The position numbers and the translations under genes were made by a program. From positions 124,001 through 188,000 of the forward strand of contig CANMWA010000004.1 of the NCBI GenBank assembly GCA_947501475.1: a stretch of 64,000 nt of DNA, given 5' to 3'. Source of the stretch: an uncultured Aquimarina sp. (GTDB taxonomy: Bacteria > Bacteroidota > Bacteroidia > Flavobacteriales > Flavobacteriaceae). The notes under the pieces are model-generated. The model ran no database searches and was not told the origin of the DNA. It saw only the letters and a list, made by a program, of their open reading frames with translations. Shown here in pieces: positions 45,694 through 54,767 of the stretch; within the stretch, counting starts at the first letter, position 1; each line of letters opens with the position of its first letter.

Positions 45694-46227
45694 TTATCCT
45701 TTGAAAACATATTTTTTTAATTTATATCCTTCGATTTTTATTAAGTAGGTTTTAGGATCTATCAAGTAATGTATATAGTCATCTACAGTACCTTTGTCTA
45801 ATAATCTTCCAGACATAGTATATAGACTATATTTAAGACCTTGTGGCACTTCAATAATATGCCTAAAAGTTTTTTGATCTGTACTTTGCTGGCAAGTATC
45901 ATCTGCCAAAAAGTTATTGATAAAAGTGATTTTTCCTTGCTCTTCACCTTCAAGAGTAACTGTTGCAGAATCATCAACATCTATAATTCCGTTACCAGTT
46001 AGATCTCCTAAGATGATCAAACATGCATTTCTCACTTTGATACGGGCACCAGCCTCAATATGTAAGCTCTCTGTGATGAATATAACACCTTCTTCGGTGT
46101 TCTCATCCAAACCATCTACTACAGTATTCTCTGTAACCGACATTAACTTATACGAAATGTCAATTTTGGTATTTGCAAAAATAACGCTTGTACATAACAA
46201 GGCTATCAGGGGTAAAAATTTTTTCAT
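45694..46227 (-). CDS. Small secreted protein with dockerin-like loop and T9SS-type C-terminus
   Basis: A 177-residue exported protein (signal peptide ending IFAN, residue 19). Residues about 50-95 carry beta-helix-like turns (IFITESLHIEAGARIKVRN) and a calcium-loop-like GDLTGNGIIDVDDSATV (D-x-T-x-N-G-x-I-D-x-x-D), like one dockerin or EF-hand repeat. The C-terminal 50 residues (YSLYTMSGRLLDKG...YLIKIEGYKLKKYVFKG) match the type A sorting domain that directs proteins through the type IX secretion system. Surface or extracellular location is therefore likely. Function unknown. Confidence 0.75.
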   Translation of the reverse strand: MKKFLPLIALLCTSVIFANTKIDISYKLMSVTENTVVDGLDENTEEGVIFITESLHIEAGARIKVRNACLIILGDLTGNGIIDVDDSATVTLEGEEQGKITFINNFLADDTCQQSTDQKTFRHIIEVPQGLKYSLYTMSGRLLDKGTVDDYIHYLIDPKTYLIKIEGYKLKKYVFKG

Positions 46228-46602
46228 ATAGTTTGGTTTTTAGGGTTAAACCTTATAAGTTAAAAATTTGTAAGTAAAGTATTACATTAAGTGATTTTTT
46301 ATCGATGTACAACATAAAATCAACGTCAATATACAACTTTTTGTGTTAAAAACGTAATTTTCATATGTGTAATATTGAATTTTTTTAGTTTTAAATGATA
46401 AAATACTATGTTGTCCTAGTATACATGGGGCTTGACAAAAATGTTAAATTTTTTGTTTTTTTTAACAAAACCACATAAAATTTTACCTATGGTACTGATT
46501 TTTAAGAAGTAGTAAATTAAAATCTATTTAATTCGCAGTATTTGTTTTATTCACTAGTTTTATAAAAAAATAAAGACTCTTAAAACTAAATCTTCTCAAG
46601 AA
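46228..46602. other. 375-bp AT-rich gap
   Basis: This is the upstream region of both the minus-strand secreted-protein gene and the plus-strand patatin gene. I found no gene, repeat or clear promoter beyond partial TAnnTTT boxes (for example TAGTTTTA near 46555) and a weak TTTTGTT/AACAAAA stem near 46456-46476. Confidence 0.5.
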
Positions 46603-48927
46603 ATGGTAAAACTATTGTTGTTCTTTCAGCAGTTTAGTGTTTGGTTTAAAATCTTACTAGGTGAACTATTTAATAACCTCATTAGTTTGTTTTTTATTTT
46701 GGCTGTATATCTGGCTTTGTGGTATTTTCCGCAAACTGTAGATTTATTACTTATATTAAACCAATCTGATGCATTTTTATTCGAAGTGCCTCTATATTTT
46801 TTTCTACTCATTATATCTGCTTTTTTGATCTGGAACGCTCCAAAATATTTCTATTTTCATAATTATAAAGACATTTTTTTTTCAAACTTTATAGGTTTTG
46901 TCCCCACTCAACATTATGTAGTTCAGGGTAAAACAAAACCTACCAGATATCATTATCGAGTGAAGGTACATATGCGGAAAGTTATTCCTAGGATATTAGC
47001 TATAATATTATTAATTATTTCTGCATTGAGTATTTTACATGCGATGGAGTTATTTCAACTCGAGAATCTTTATACCAAATCACTTGATCCAACCAATACC
47101 TTAATTCTTTGCATCTTTTTTTTACTGTTACTTTCTGAACCAATTTTATATAATTGGATACAGCAGAAAGTTAATAAGATTCCAAAAATCAATACGATTT
47201 TATATACAGGATTAATAGCTCTGGTAGTTTTTATTCTTTTTCTGGGAGTATTAAATACTCAGACGCAGGAGGATTTAGGGAATCTTTTCATTTCGAATTG
47301 GGCGTTGGTATTTTTCTTTTTTATGTTATCTTTTAATAGTTATAGATTTCTCAAAAGATTACCCCGAAAAATATTTTATGGTGCCATCCTTATCATAGGG
47401 TTTTTACTGTTGTTGTTATTTTTAATTCTGAATTTTTTACCTGAATTAGCGGATGGAATAAATCCATTATCTATTCTCATCTTATCGCTATTAAGTTTAT
47501 TTATGATAAGTTTTGTATTGATTCTTGTGGGAAAAAAAATGAAATTACCGTTATTTTCGATAGTTTTTATTTTATGTTTATTTTCATCTAGATTTTTTTC
47601 TGAAAGTTCTGATCATTATCAGTTAGACCTGGTAACCACAGACGTATCAAGAATGTCAATGGATGAGTATGTTTATCAGTGGATTAAAAGCAGAACTGAT
47701 ATAATAGATAATGCTAAGCAAGGGTTTCCAGTTATATTAGTTTCTTCTGAAGGAGGCGGATCCAGGGCAGGATTGTGGTCTTTTTTAATACATAGTTACT
47801 TATACGAAAAATCTGAAGGAAAATATTTTAAAGATAACTTACTCTCGTTATCTGGAGCCTCTGGCGGAAGTGTTGGTAATGCAATGTTTTTTTCTGAAGC
47901 TCAAAATGTGGCACTAAACGATACAAAAAGTAACTTTAGATTAACGCCAAATAGTAAATACCCTGCACTTACATATAAAGCCAGTGCTATTTATAAAGAA
48001 AATTACTTATCCGTTTCATTATTATCATTATTAGGTAGAGACTTGTTTAAAGAAATTACTAGCTTGTTTAGTTTTAAAAATAGGGGAGAATTGTTAGAAA
48101 AGCAATGGAGTAATGCTCATAAATATTTTTTTGCAAATAAAGAAACTTTAAGTGTTTTAGATAAAGACTTTTTATCGTTTTATAAAGAAACCCCAACAAA
48201 TTTGATAGGAACAAATAATAAAGGTGTCCCTCCTTTATTATTTATTAATACGACGCATACTCAAACGGGTAATTATAATATAATAAGCCCAGTAAAATAT
48301 TCACACTTAAAACCTTTTACAGGATTAGACGATTTTATAGATGAGCTGCAAAAAAGCCACCCTAATACATCTATAAAACTGTCAACAGCGATGAGAATAA
48401 ATGCAAGTTTTCCTTATATGACTCCAGTTGGCGAAGTAAGAAAGAAATCAAAATCTGGCACATTGTATTCTGATCAATATGCAGATGCTGGATATTATGA
48501 TAATATCGGCGGTGTTGTGTCTAAAAGTATTGAAGAAGTTTTTAAAAAGGTAGTACATGATTCTTTTCCTTTGTTAGAAAAAAAAATTAAAATAAAACAT
48601 CTAGTAATTACTAATGACGAAGAAGGAAAAATAGTAAAAACCCATACGCAGTTTGCCGCTCCATTGGCAACATTACAAAATGTTAGATATGGCCATACTA
48701 GAGAGGTCACCAAAAAACTTGGCAGTAGATATGCAATTAAGCTAAAACCAACAACAATATCTCTTTTGCCTTCAACGTTAACATCAGAACAAATAGAAGA
48801 AGAAATTATTTTTATAAAACCAGTTTTGCCATTAGGAAGATACCTTTCTACTGTTGCTATTAGATCAATGGAAGCAAGATTGCATAATATTAGTCCAAAA
48901 TTAGATTCAATTTTACAAATAAATTAA
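46603..48927 (+). CDS. Membrane-anchored patatin-like phospholipase
   Basis: A 774-residue protein. The first 330 residues hold about eight to ten transmembrane segments. The rest is a patatin domain: oxyanion loop EGGGSRAGLW (about 382-391), nucleophile elbow SGASGGS with Ser420 (GxSxG), and catalytic Asp628 in ADAGYYDN. Together these form the Ser-Asp dyad of patatin lipases, which hydrolyse phospholipids or lipid esters. The fusion to a multispan membrane domain would hold the enzyme at the inner membrane. No adjacent gene suggests a substrate. Catalytic motifs are intact. Confidence 0.88.
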   Translation: MVKLLLFFQQFSVWFKILLGELFNNLISLFFILAVYLALWYFPQTVDLLLILNQSDAFLFEVPLYFFLLIISAFLIWNAPKYFYFHNYKDIFFSNFIGFVPTQHYVVQGKTKPTRYHYRVKVHMRKVIPRILAIILLIISALSILHAMELFQLENLYTKSLDPTNTLILCIFFLLLLSEPILYNWIQQKVNKIPKINTILYTGLIALVVFILFLGVLNTQTQEDLGNLFISNWALVFFFFMLSFNSYRFLKRLPRKIFYGAILIIGFLLLLLFLILNFLPELADGINPLSILILSLLSLFMISFVLILVGKKMKLPLFSIVFILCLFSSRFFSESSDHYQLDLVTTDVSRMSMDEYVYQWIKSRTDIIDNAKQGFPVILVSSEGGGSRAGLWSFLIHSYLYEKSEGKYFKDNLLSLSGASGGSVGNAMFFSEAQNVALNDTKSNFRLTPNSKYPALTYKASAIYKENYLSVSLLSLLGRDLFKEITSLFSFKNRGELLEKQWSNAHKYFFANKETLSVLDKDFLSFYKETPTNLIGTNNKGVPPLLFINTTHTQTGNYNIISPVKYSHLKPFTGLDDFIDELQKSHPNTSIKLSTAMRINASFPYMTPVGEVRKKSKSGTLYSDQYADAGYYDNIGGVVSKSIEEVFKKVVHDSFPLLEKKIKIKHLVITNDEEGKIVKTHTQFAAPLATLQNVRYGHTREVTKKLGSRYAIKLKPTTISLLPSTLTSEQIEEEIIFIKPVLPLGRYLSTVAIRSMEARLHNISPKLDSILQIN

Positions 48928-48932
48928 GACAG

Positions 48933-48962
48933 TTGTCATTATTTTTTGTATTTTTGTCATTA
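48933..48962 (+). promoter_or_regulatory. Direct repeats and -7 box of the Xre-RES operon
   Basis: TTGTCATTA occurs at 48933-48941 and 48954-48962, 21 bp apart (two helical turns). The -7 box TATTTTTG (48949-48956) lies between and overlaps the second copy. This suits binding by the antitoxin to repress its own promoter. Confidence 0.55.
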
Positions 48963-48973
48963 AAAGTAAGATT

Positions 48974-49426
48974 ATGGGAGCGGTTTCACCATTAGATTTT
49001 GATAGTTTTGAAAATAAAGGCTTATTGCGATATCTTAATATAGATATACCATTGCGCAACATGTATGATTTTATTGAATTATCGAGGCATGGCATAGATA
49101 AAAAAGCATTGTTGCACCTTTCTAAAACGATAGGCTTCGACCTTAAAGAACTGGCACATGTGCTTCATGTTTCAGAACGCACAATACAACGTTATGATTT
49201 AAATAAAAAGTTAAGTACAGAAGCTAGTGCAAAAGTATTGCAATTAGCCAAACTCTATGCAAAAGGCGAAAATATTTTTGGAGACCTTAGTCGGTTTAAA
49301 AATTGGATGGAGCACCCTAGTGTTGCTTTAGCAATGAAAAAACCTAAAGAACTTTTGGATACAACCTTTGGGTTTCAACTATTGAATGAAGAACTTGTGC
49401 GTGTAGAGCATGGAATATTTGCGTAA
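48974..49426 (+). CDS. Xre/ParS/MbcA-type antitoxin
   Basis: A 150-residue DNA-binding antitoxin. The N-terminal helix-turn-helix-like part (LAHVLHVSERTIQRYDLNKK, about 64-83) is followed by the DUF2384 C-terminal domain (AKLYAKGENIFGDLSRFKNWMEHPSVALAMKKP), which binds and blocks the RES toxin. The stop overlaps the toxin start (TAATG at 49424-49428). It presumably represses the shared promoter. Confidence 0.92.
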   Translation: MGAVSPLDFDSFENKGLLRYLNIDIPLRNMYDFIELSRHGIDKKALLHLSKTIGFDLKELAHVLHVSERTIQRYDLNKKLSTEASAKVLQLAKLYAKGENIFGDLSRFKNWMEHPSVALAMKKPKELLDTTFGFQLLNEELVRVEHGIFA

Positions 49427-49881
49427 TGCAAGTTTATAGAATAGCCAAACAAAAATATATAAAAGACCTTAGCGGTATAGGCGCCAAAACAGTAGGAGGA
49501 CGATGGAATCCTAAAGGTGTTGCTGTACTATATACAAGTACAACAGCTGCTCTTTCTGCACTAGAGGTATTAGCTCACTTACCAGCGGCATATTTTCCTG
49601 ATGATATGTCTATAGCATCTATAGAATTACCTGATAAATTAATAACAGAGTTAGATGTAAAAAAATTACCAAAAAACTGGAACAAAACCCCACCGCCCAT
49701 AGAAATTCAAAATGTTGCTATGCAATGGATAAATGAAGAAAAGTATTTAGGGATAAAAGTGCCAAGTATAATTATACCAAAAGAAAAAAACCTTCTTATC
49801 AATCCACAGCACCCAACTTTTAAGAAAATTAAAATACTTCATGTTGAATCATTTAATTTTGATACCAGATTGCTTAAATAA
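49426..49881 (+). CDS. RES-domain toxin (NAD-depleting)
   Basis: A 151-residue RES-domain protein. Family residues are in GVGG-like GGRWNPKGVAVLYTSTTAALSALE (Arg about 27, Tyr about 38, Glu about 50), and Ser/Asn near the C-terminus (PSIIIPKEKNLLINP). RES toxins such as MbcT and those of Photorhabdus or Pseudomonas degrade NAD+. It overlaps its antitoxin by one base. This is a complete type II toxin-antitoxin module; both parts look intact. Confidence 0.92.
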   Translation: MQVYRIAKQKYIKDLSGIGAKTVGGRWNPKGVAVLYTSTTAALSALEVLAHLPAAYFPDDMSIASIELPDKLITELDVKKLPKNWNKTPPPIEIQNVAMQWINEEKYLGIKVPSIIIPKEKNLLINPQHPTFKKIKILHVESFNFDTRLLK

Positions 49882-50106
49882 TCCATTATATATTAAAAAG
49901 ATTTCATTTTTTTTTAACATATAATTACCTCAGGATTAAGTGATAATAATTATACAAATCTTATTTTTTAGTTAAAACTTAATTTTTTAAACCTTAACAT
50001 GTTTCATTTTATATAAATTACGAGCTTAATATGCGTAACGGATTCATAATTTATACGTCATATTGCAGATAACTAATCTTAATTTAATAATAAAAAGAGC
50101 AAAAAA

Positions 50107-52164
50107 ATGAAAAATGTATATTTTTTGGCTGTATTTATTCTTGCTTTTGTAAGTTGTAAAAACGATGCAAAAAAAGAAGAAGTTGTAGCCGAAGTAGAGA
50201 AAATCCCAGGAATTGTCTTAGAGAATATGGACAAAAGTGTAAGTCCAAAGGAAGATTTCTATAATTTTGTGAATGGTAATTGGATGAAAAAAACTAAGAT
50301 TCCAGATGATCGCACAAGATGGGGCGGATTTGGAGTATTACGCAAATCTACAGATGCAGATGTATTAGAGATCATAGCCAAAGCCAAAGAAAGCGGAAAA
50401 TACAAAGCTGATACTGACCAAGCAAAAGCAATTGCTATTTTTGATACTAAGATGGATACTTTAACGAGAAACAAAGCAGGGCTTAAGCCATTACAATCAG
50501 CTTTGGAAGATATAGCATCAATCAAAAATTTAACCGATTTACAGACTGTTCTTGGTAAAAACCCATCGATTTCTGCACCATTTATTGGTATAGGAGTACA
50601 AGCAGATTTGAATAATAGTGCAATGAATGCCGTATATATGGGTACAAGCGGATTAGGATTGCCAGAAAGAGACTATTATTTGGACCAAGATGAAAAATCT
50701 AAAGAGATTCGAGAAGAGTATAAAAAGCATATTGTTAAAATGTTGAAAATGCTGGGAGACTCAGAATCTGATGCTGTAAGTGCAGCAGATAAAATTCTTG
50801 AGTTAGAAACCAAACTTGCAGAACCAAGATTAAACAAAGTAGAAAGAAGAGATACTCGTAACTATAATAACCCTAGGACAATTGCAGAGGCAGATGCTAT
50901 GCTTTCATCATTAGATCTTAATAAATTGATAAGTGATCTAGGGATAACAAAAAAATTCGATACTATTATAGTTGCTCAATTGCGATATACCAAAGCATTA
51001 GATGGATTTTTGAAAAATACTTCAATAAACGATATAAAAACTCTAGTTCGTTGGGATACTTTTAATAATGCAGCAAATCGACTAACAACCGATGTTGAGG
51101 TTGCGAATTGGGAATTCTATAGTAAATATCTAAGAGGACAACTAGAGCAAAGACCAGCAAACGAACGTGCACTTGCCGCAGTAAATAGACATGTAGGAGA
51201 GGCATTAGGTCAATTGTATGTTGATGAAAAATTTCCGCCAGAAGCAAAAGTCAAAGCCGAAAAGATGATTGCTAATGTTATTAAGGCATATAAAGCTCGT
51301 ATCCAGAAATTATCTTGGATGGGAGAAGAAACCAAAACTAAAGCTATCGAGAAGTTAGATAAGTTTACCGTTAAGATAGGATATCCTGATAAGTGGGAAG
51401 ACTATTCGAAAATGATGGTGTCTACAGATAAAACGTTTTTTGAAAATATGGTTGCAGTAGATAAGTGGGCTCAAGATAAAAATTTTGATGAAATAGGAGA
51501 ACCAGTAGACAAAACAAAATGGGGTATGTCACCACAAACGGTTAATGCATATTTTAACCCACTTAATAATGAAATTGTTTTTCCTGCAGCAATTTTACAA
51601 CCTCCTTTTTATAATTATACTGCAGATGATGCTGTGAATTATGGCGGGATTGGCGCAGTAATCGGACACGAAATATCACATGCATTTGATGATTCTGGCG
51701 CGCGTTTTGACGCTAACGGAAATCTTAAAAACTGGTGGTCAGAAGATGACTTAAAAGCATTTACCGAAAGAGGTGATGCCTTAGCTGAGCAATACAGTGC
51801 TATCGAAGTGTTAGATAGTGTATTTATTAATGGAAAATTTACTCTTGGTGAAAACATCGGAGATCTAGGTGGAGTTTTAGGAGCATATGATGGATTACAA
51901 ATGCATTTTGCAGATAACGGAAGACCCGAAGATATCGATGGATTTACTGCAGAACAACGCTTCTTTATGTCTTGGGCTACAGTATGGAGAACCAAGATTC
52001 GAGAAGATGCATTGAGAACTCAAATCAAAACTGATCCACACTCTCCAGGTGTCAATAGAGCTATTCAACCATTATTAAATGTTCAGGCATTTTATGATGC
52101 GTTTGATATTAAAGAAGGTGATAAAATGTATCTGGCAACAGATAAAAGAGTAGATATCTGGTAA
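50107..52164 (+). CDS. M13-family zinc metallopeptidase (neprilysin-like) lipoprotein
   Basis: A 685-residue lipoprotein (lipobox FVSC, Cys17) of the neprilysin family, which cuts oligopeptides. The N-terminal M13_N domain spans about 35-430. The zinc site is HEISH (His521, Glu522, His525) with the third ligand Glu582 in ENIGDLGG and Asp586. The substrate-binding NAYFNP motif (about 482) is present. Probably periplasmic or outer-membrane. It stands alone, with a terminator shared with the convergent gene downstream. Confidence 0.95.
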   Translation: MKNVYFLAVFILAFVSCKNDAKKEEVVAEVEKIPGIVLENMDKSVSPKEDFYNFVNGNWMKKTKIPDDRTRWGGFGVLRKSTDADVLEIIAKAKESGKYKADTDQAKAIAIFDTKMDTLTRNKAGLKPLQSALEDIASIKNLTDLQTVLGKNPSISAPFIGIGVQADLNNSAMNAVYMGTSGLGLPERDYYLDQDEKSKEIREEYKKHIVKMLKMLGDSESDAVSAADKILELETKLAEPRLNKVERRDTRNYNNPRTIAEADAMLSSLDLNKLISDLGITKKFDTIIVAQLRYTKALDGFLKNTSINDIKTLVRWDTFNNAANRLTTDVEVANWEFYSKYLRGQLEQRPANERALAAVNRHVGEALGQLYVDEKFPPEAKVKAEKMIANVIKAYKARIQKLSWMGEETKTKAIEKLDKFTVKIGYPDKWEDYSKMMVSTDKTFFENMVAVDKWAQDKNFDEIGEPVDKTKWGMSPQTVNAYFNPLNNEIVFPAAILQPPFYNYTADDAVNYGGIGAVIGHEISHAFDDSGARFDANGNLKNWWSEDDLKAFTERGDALAEQYSAIEVLDSVFINGKFTLGENIGDLGGVLGAYDGLQMHFADNGRPEDIDGFTAEQRFFMSWATVWRTKIREDALRTQIKTDPHSPGVNRAIQPLLNVQAFYDAFDIKEGDKMYLATDKRVDIW

Positions 52165-52183
52165 TTAATATAAAAACATCAAT

Positions 52184-52211
52184 AAAAACCCGCTATATAG
52201 CGGGTTTTTTT
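52184..52211. terminator. Bidirectional terminator
   Basis: CCCGCTATATAGCGGG (52189-52204) is a perfect 16-bp palindrome with A-run and T-run flanks. It lies between the convergent M13 peptidase and ACT-like genes and can serve both. Confidence 0.9.
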
Positions 52212-52854
52212 AGTTTTCTTTAATCTCATTAAGCAATAAAAAAGCTTTGTTTACATATTCTTTTTCTAAAAATAAAGTGAAGTAATTTGATGTTGAAATT
52301 ACCTCAAAAACAGGAATGCCTTCATATGCCAATAATTTAAAAATATAAAAATATAACCCAATTACTTTAGAATTATCTTCAGGTAAAGCAATAGATATCG
52401 ATGATAAATTATCAGCAACAGAAATACACGTTTCGTTTTTAAAATGTTTTTCTACAATATCTTTTAAAGTAGAAGTAACTAATATATTACTCTCTTGAAA
52501 AGTACTTGAGTATGTAAAATAGGCCTTAGTTTCATGTTTAACATAATCTAATAAATTACTTTGACTGGTAAGAATAGTGTTAGAGTTTAAAAAAGTATAC
52601 TCAGTGATTCCAGAGCGTACAACGATATCTCCTAAATTTCTATGATTGTCTATGTGCTTAATTCGTTTTGGGTGATAACGTCTTAAAGCCATAACAATTG
52701 ACCCTGGTTTTACAGGTTTTCTCATAATCTTCTCAACCTGGGGTAATAGATCTGTTGCCAAAGAACTAAAGTTGATAATGTCTCGTGATAAAGCATCTTC
52801 AAGAAAAGGTTGGTGCCTTAATATATTATGTACACAATCAGTAATAGTTTTCAT
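52210..52854 (-). CDS. ACT-like regulatory protein divergent from aspartate kinase
   Basis: A 214-residue soluble protein. Residues about 1-75 form an unidentified helical region (IVMALRRYHPKRIKHID). The C-terminal 130 residues resemble two ACT-like folds (SVADNLSSISIALPEDNSKVIGLYFYIFKLLAYEGIPVFEVIST), the amino-acid-binding units of aspartokinases. It starts 111 bp from the divergent aspartate kinase gene, so it may be a sensor or partner for that pathway. I know of similar unnamed proteins next to aspartate kinase in Flavobacteriia, but no function. Confidence 0.68.
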   Translation of the reverse strand: MKTITDCVHNILRHQPFLEDALSRDIINFSSLATDLLPQVEKIMRKPVKPGSIVMALRRYHPKRIKHIDNHRNLGDIVVRSGITEYTFLNSNTILTSQSNLLDYVKHETKAYFTYSSTFQESNILVTSTLKDIVEKHFKNETCISVADNLSSISIALPEDNSKVIGLYFYIFKLLAYEGIPVFEVISTSNYFTLFLEKEYVNKAFLLLNEIKEN

Positions 52855-52965
52855 TGTTATATATTTAACAGTTTGTACAAATTTATACTTTTTATTTTAA
52901 AATATTTATTTTTCATAGGGTAATGATTAATTATGTACCGTAATAAACAATAATACGTAGGATTA

Positions 52966-54300
52966 ATGAAAGTTTTGAAGTTTGGTGGTACATCGGTTGG
53001 ATCAGTTGAAAACCTTAATAAAGTAAAAGAAATTCTTATCTCTGATACTGAAGACAAAATTGTAGTATGCTCTGCAATGTCTGGAGTCACTGATCATTTG
53101 GTAAAACTGGTAGAGAATATAAAGTTTAAGGATATAGAGGCGATAACGAGAAATCTACATAAGCTTGAAAGTAAACATAGTGATGTAATTGATGATTTAA
53201 TTAAAGAACAAGAAATCAGAAATGAGCTAAAAAATGGATTATCAACACTAATCACAGAAATGTTCGAAATTTCAAGTCAGACGTACTCCGAGGTTGTTAA
53301 TTCAAAAATAATCACCTATGGCGAAACTATATTGACATACATTTTTTCTGGTTTTCTGAAGTCTATTGGTGTTTCAAATATAGTATTACATGCAAAAGAG
53401 TTTATGTTCGTTGATTCAGTCGAGAATCCTAATATCAAAAAAGTTAGTAAAAACCTACATAAGGTTCTTGATAATAATACCCAGTCATCTTTGTACATAA
53501 CCCAAGGTTTTGTTTGCCGGAATAAAGAAGGTCAAATTAGCCATTTAAAAAGGGGAGGTAGTGACTATACATCTACTATTATTGCAGCTGCTATACAAGC
53601 TTCCGAAGTTCAGATATGGACAGACATAGATGGATTGCATAATAATGATCCGAGATATGTAGATGATACCCAACCAATATCTCACCTTACATATAACGAA
53701 GCTGCCGAACTAGCTTATTTTGGTGCAAAAATTTTGCACCCTCAAACTATTTCACCAGTGGTAGGTATGGATATTCCTGTGTTATTGAAAAACACTTTTG
53801 ATCCAGAAGCTTCAGGAACCATAATTTCAAATAAAACATATAAAAAAGGGCTGAAAGCAATTTCTGCTAAAGATGGCATTACCGCCATTAAAATCAAATC
53901 TAACAGGATGTTGATGGCTCATGGATATCTAAGAAGGATTTTTGAAGTCTTTGATAGTTTTCATACCTCAATTGATATGATTACAACTTCTGAGATTGCT
54001 ATTTCATTAACAATTGATAACACTAGTAACCTAGATAAAATAGTTAATGAAATCGAAAACTATGCAGAAGTTACTGTAGAGCAGGACCATAGTATTATCT
54101 GTATTGTGGGAGAATCTGTTATTAATGATAAAAACTCATATAAGCTTTTCGAAATTTTAAATTATATACCAGTAAGAATGGTTTCTTATGGCGGGAGTAA
54201 TAATAATATATCAATCTTGGTCGATACAAAAGATAAGATACCCACATTGCGATTTTTAAACGAAAAACTATTTCAAGTACCACATGAAGTAGTTGTATAA
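52966..54300 (+). CDS. lysC: Aspartate kinase
   Basis: A 444-residue enzyme that phosphorylates aspartate, the first step to lysine, threonine and methionine. The N-terminal KFGGTSVGS loop, catalytic RGGSDYTSTIIAAAI (about 191-205), WTDIDGLHNNDPR and HPQTISPV are intact, followed by two ACT domains from about 305. No homoserine dehydrogenase domain is fused. The upstream gap is too short for a lysine riboswitch. The symbol is used for a monofunctional enzyme; isozyme identity is not certain. Confidence 0.93.
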   Translation: MKVLKFGGTSVGSVENLNKVKEILISDTEDKIVVCSAMSGVTDHLVKLVENIKFKDIEAITRNLHKLESKHSDVIDDLIKEQEIRNELKNGLSTLITEMFEISSQTYSEVVNSKIITYGETILTYIFSGFLKSIGVSNIVLHAKEFMFVDSVENPNIKKVSKNLHKVLDNNTQSSLYITQGFVCRNKEGQISHLKRGGSDYTSTIIAAAIQASEVQIWTDIDGLHNNDPRYVDDTQPISHLTYNEAAELAYFGAKILHPQTISPVVGMDIPVLLKNTFDPEASGTIISNKTYKKGLKAISAKDGITAIKIKSNRMLMAHGYLRRIFEVFDSFHTSIDMITTSEIAISLTIDNTSNLDKIVNEIENYAEVTVEQDHSIICIVGESVINDKNSYKLFEILNYIPVRMVSYGGSNNNISILVDTKDKIPTLRFLNEKLFQVPHEVVV

Positions 54301-54767
54301 TTTTTGTTATGTAATTTCCCAATAAAAGTAGAGCTAAACTTTAATAACTTTCATACGTAATGTAAAGTGTAAACTCTACTTTTCTTTTTAAAGAGTTAAA
54401 TAAATATAGTGTAATAATATATTAAATCTATAAGCACTATACGTATACCAAATCATCGATTATTTCTAGATAAGCACTAATGATTTTATTTTAATCATTA
54501 GTGCTTTCTTTGTAAAATCCCTATTAAAGCCGTAAATCTTATACAAATTAGTTCTCGATCTTCAACATTATACAGATATAGGACTTTTGTTTTTGATATG
54601 TTTACCTCTTGTTAATCTTTAATGTTTACCTTTAGGAAAAGTAAGTGTAATCCATAAAGTGTAGTAGCGATATTCAATTTTGATTGAAGTGATTTTCTAT
54701 CACTATTACTTTTTTATATGAAATGATGTCTCTTAATTTTAAAAAAGGAGTAACTAATAAAAATCAT
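54301..54767. other. 467-bp gap with two hairpins
   Basis: Directly after lysC come a 10-bp stem AAAAGTAGAG (54324-54333) with CTCTACTTTT (54374-54383) enclosing ACTTTA/TAAAGT, and a second hairpin at 54472-54506. The rest (54510-54767) is the upstream region of the next operon and shows no clear promoter match. Confidence 0.6.
54472..54513 (+). terminator. Terminator downstream of aspartate kinase
   Basis: AAGCACTAATGATT (54472-54485) pairs perfectly with AATCATTAGTGCTT (54493-54506) around a 7-nt loop and is followed by TCTTTGT. Confidence 0.75.

Noticed and set aside
52855..52965. Lysine riboswitch upstream of aspartate kinase
   Set aside because: The gap is only 111 bp, AT-rich, shared with a divergent gene, and lacks the large multi-stem fold and terminator needed.
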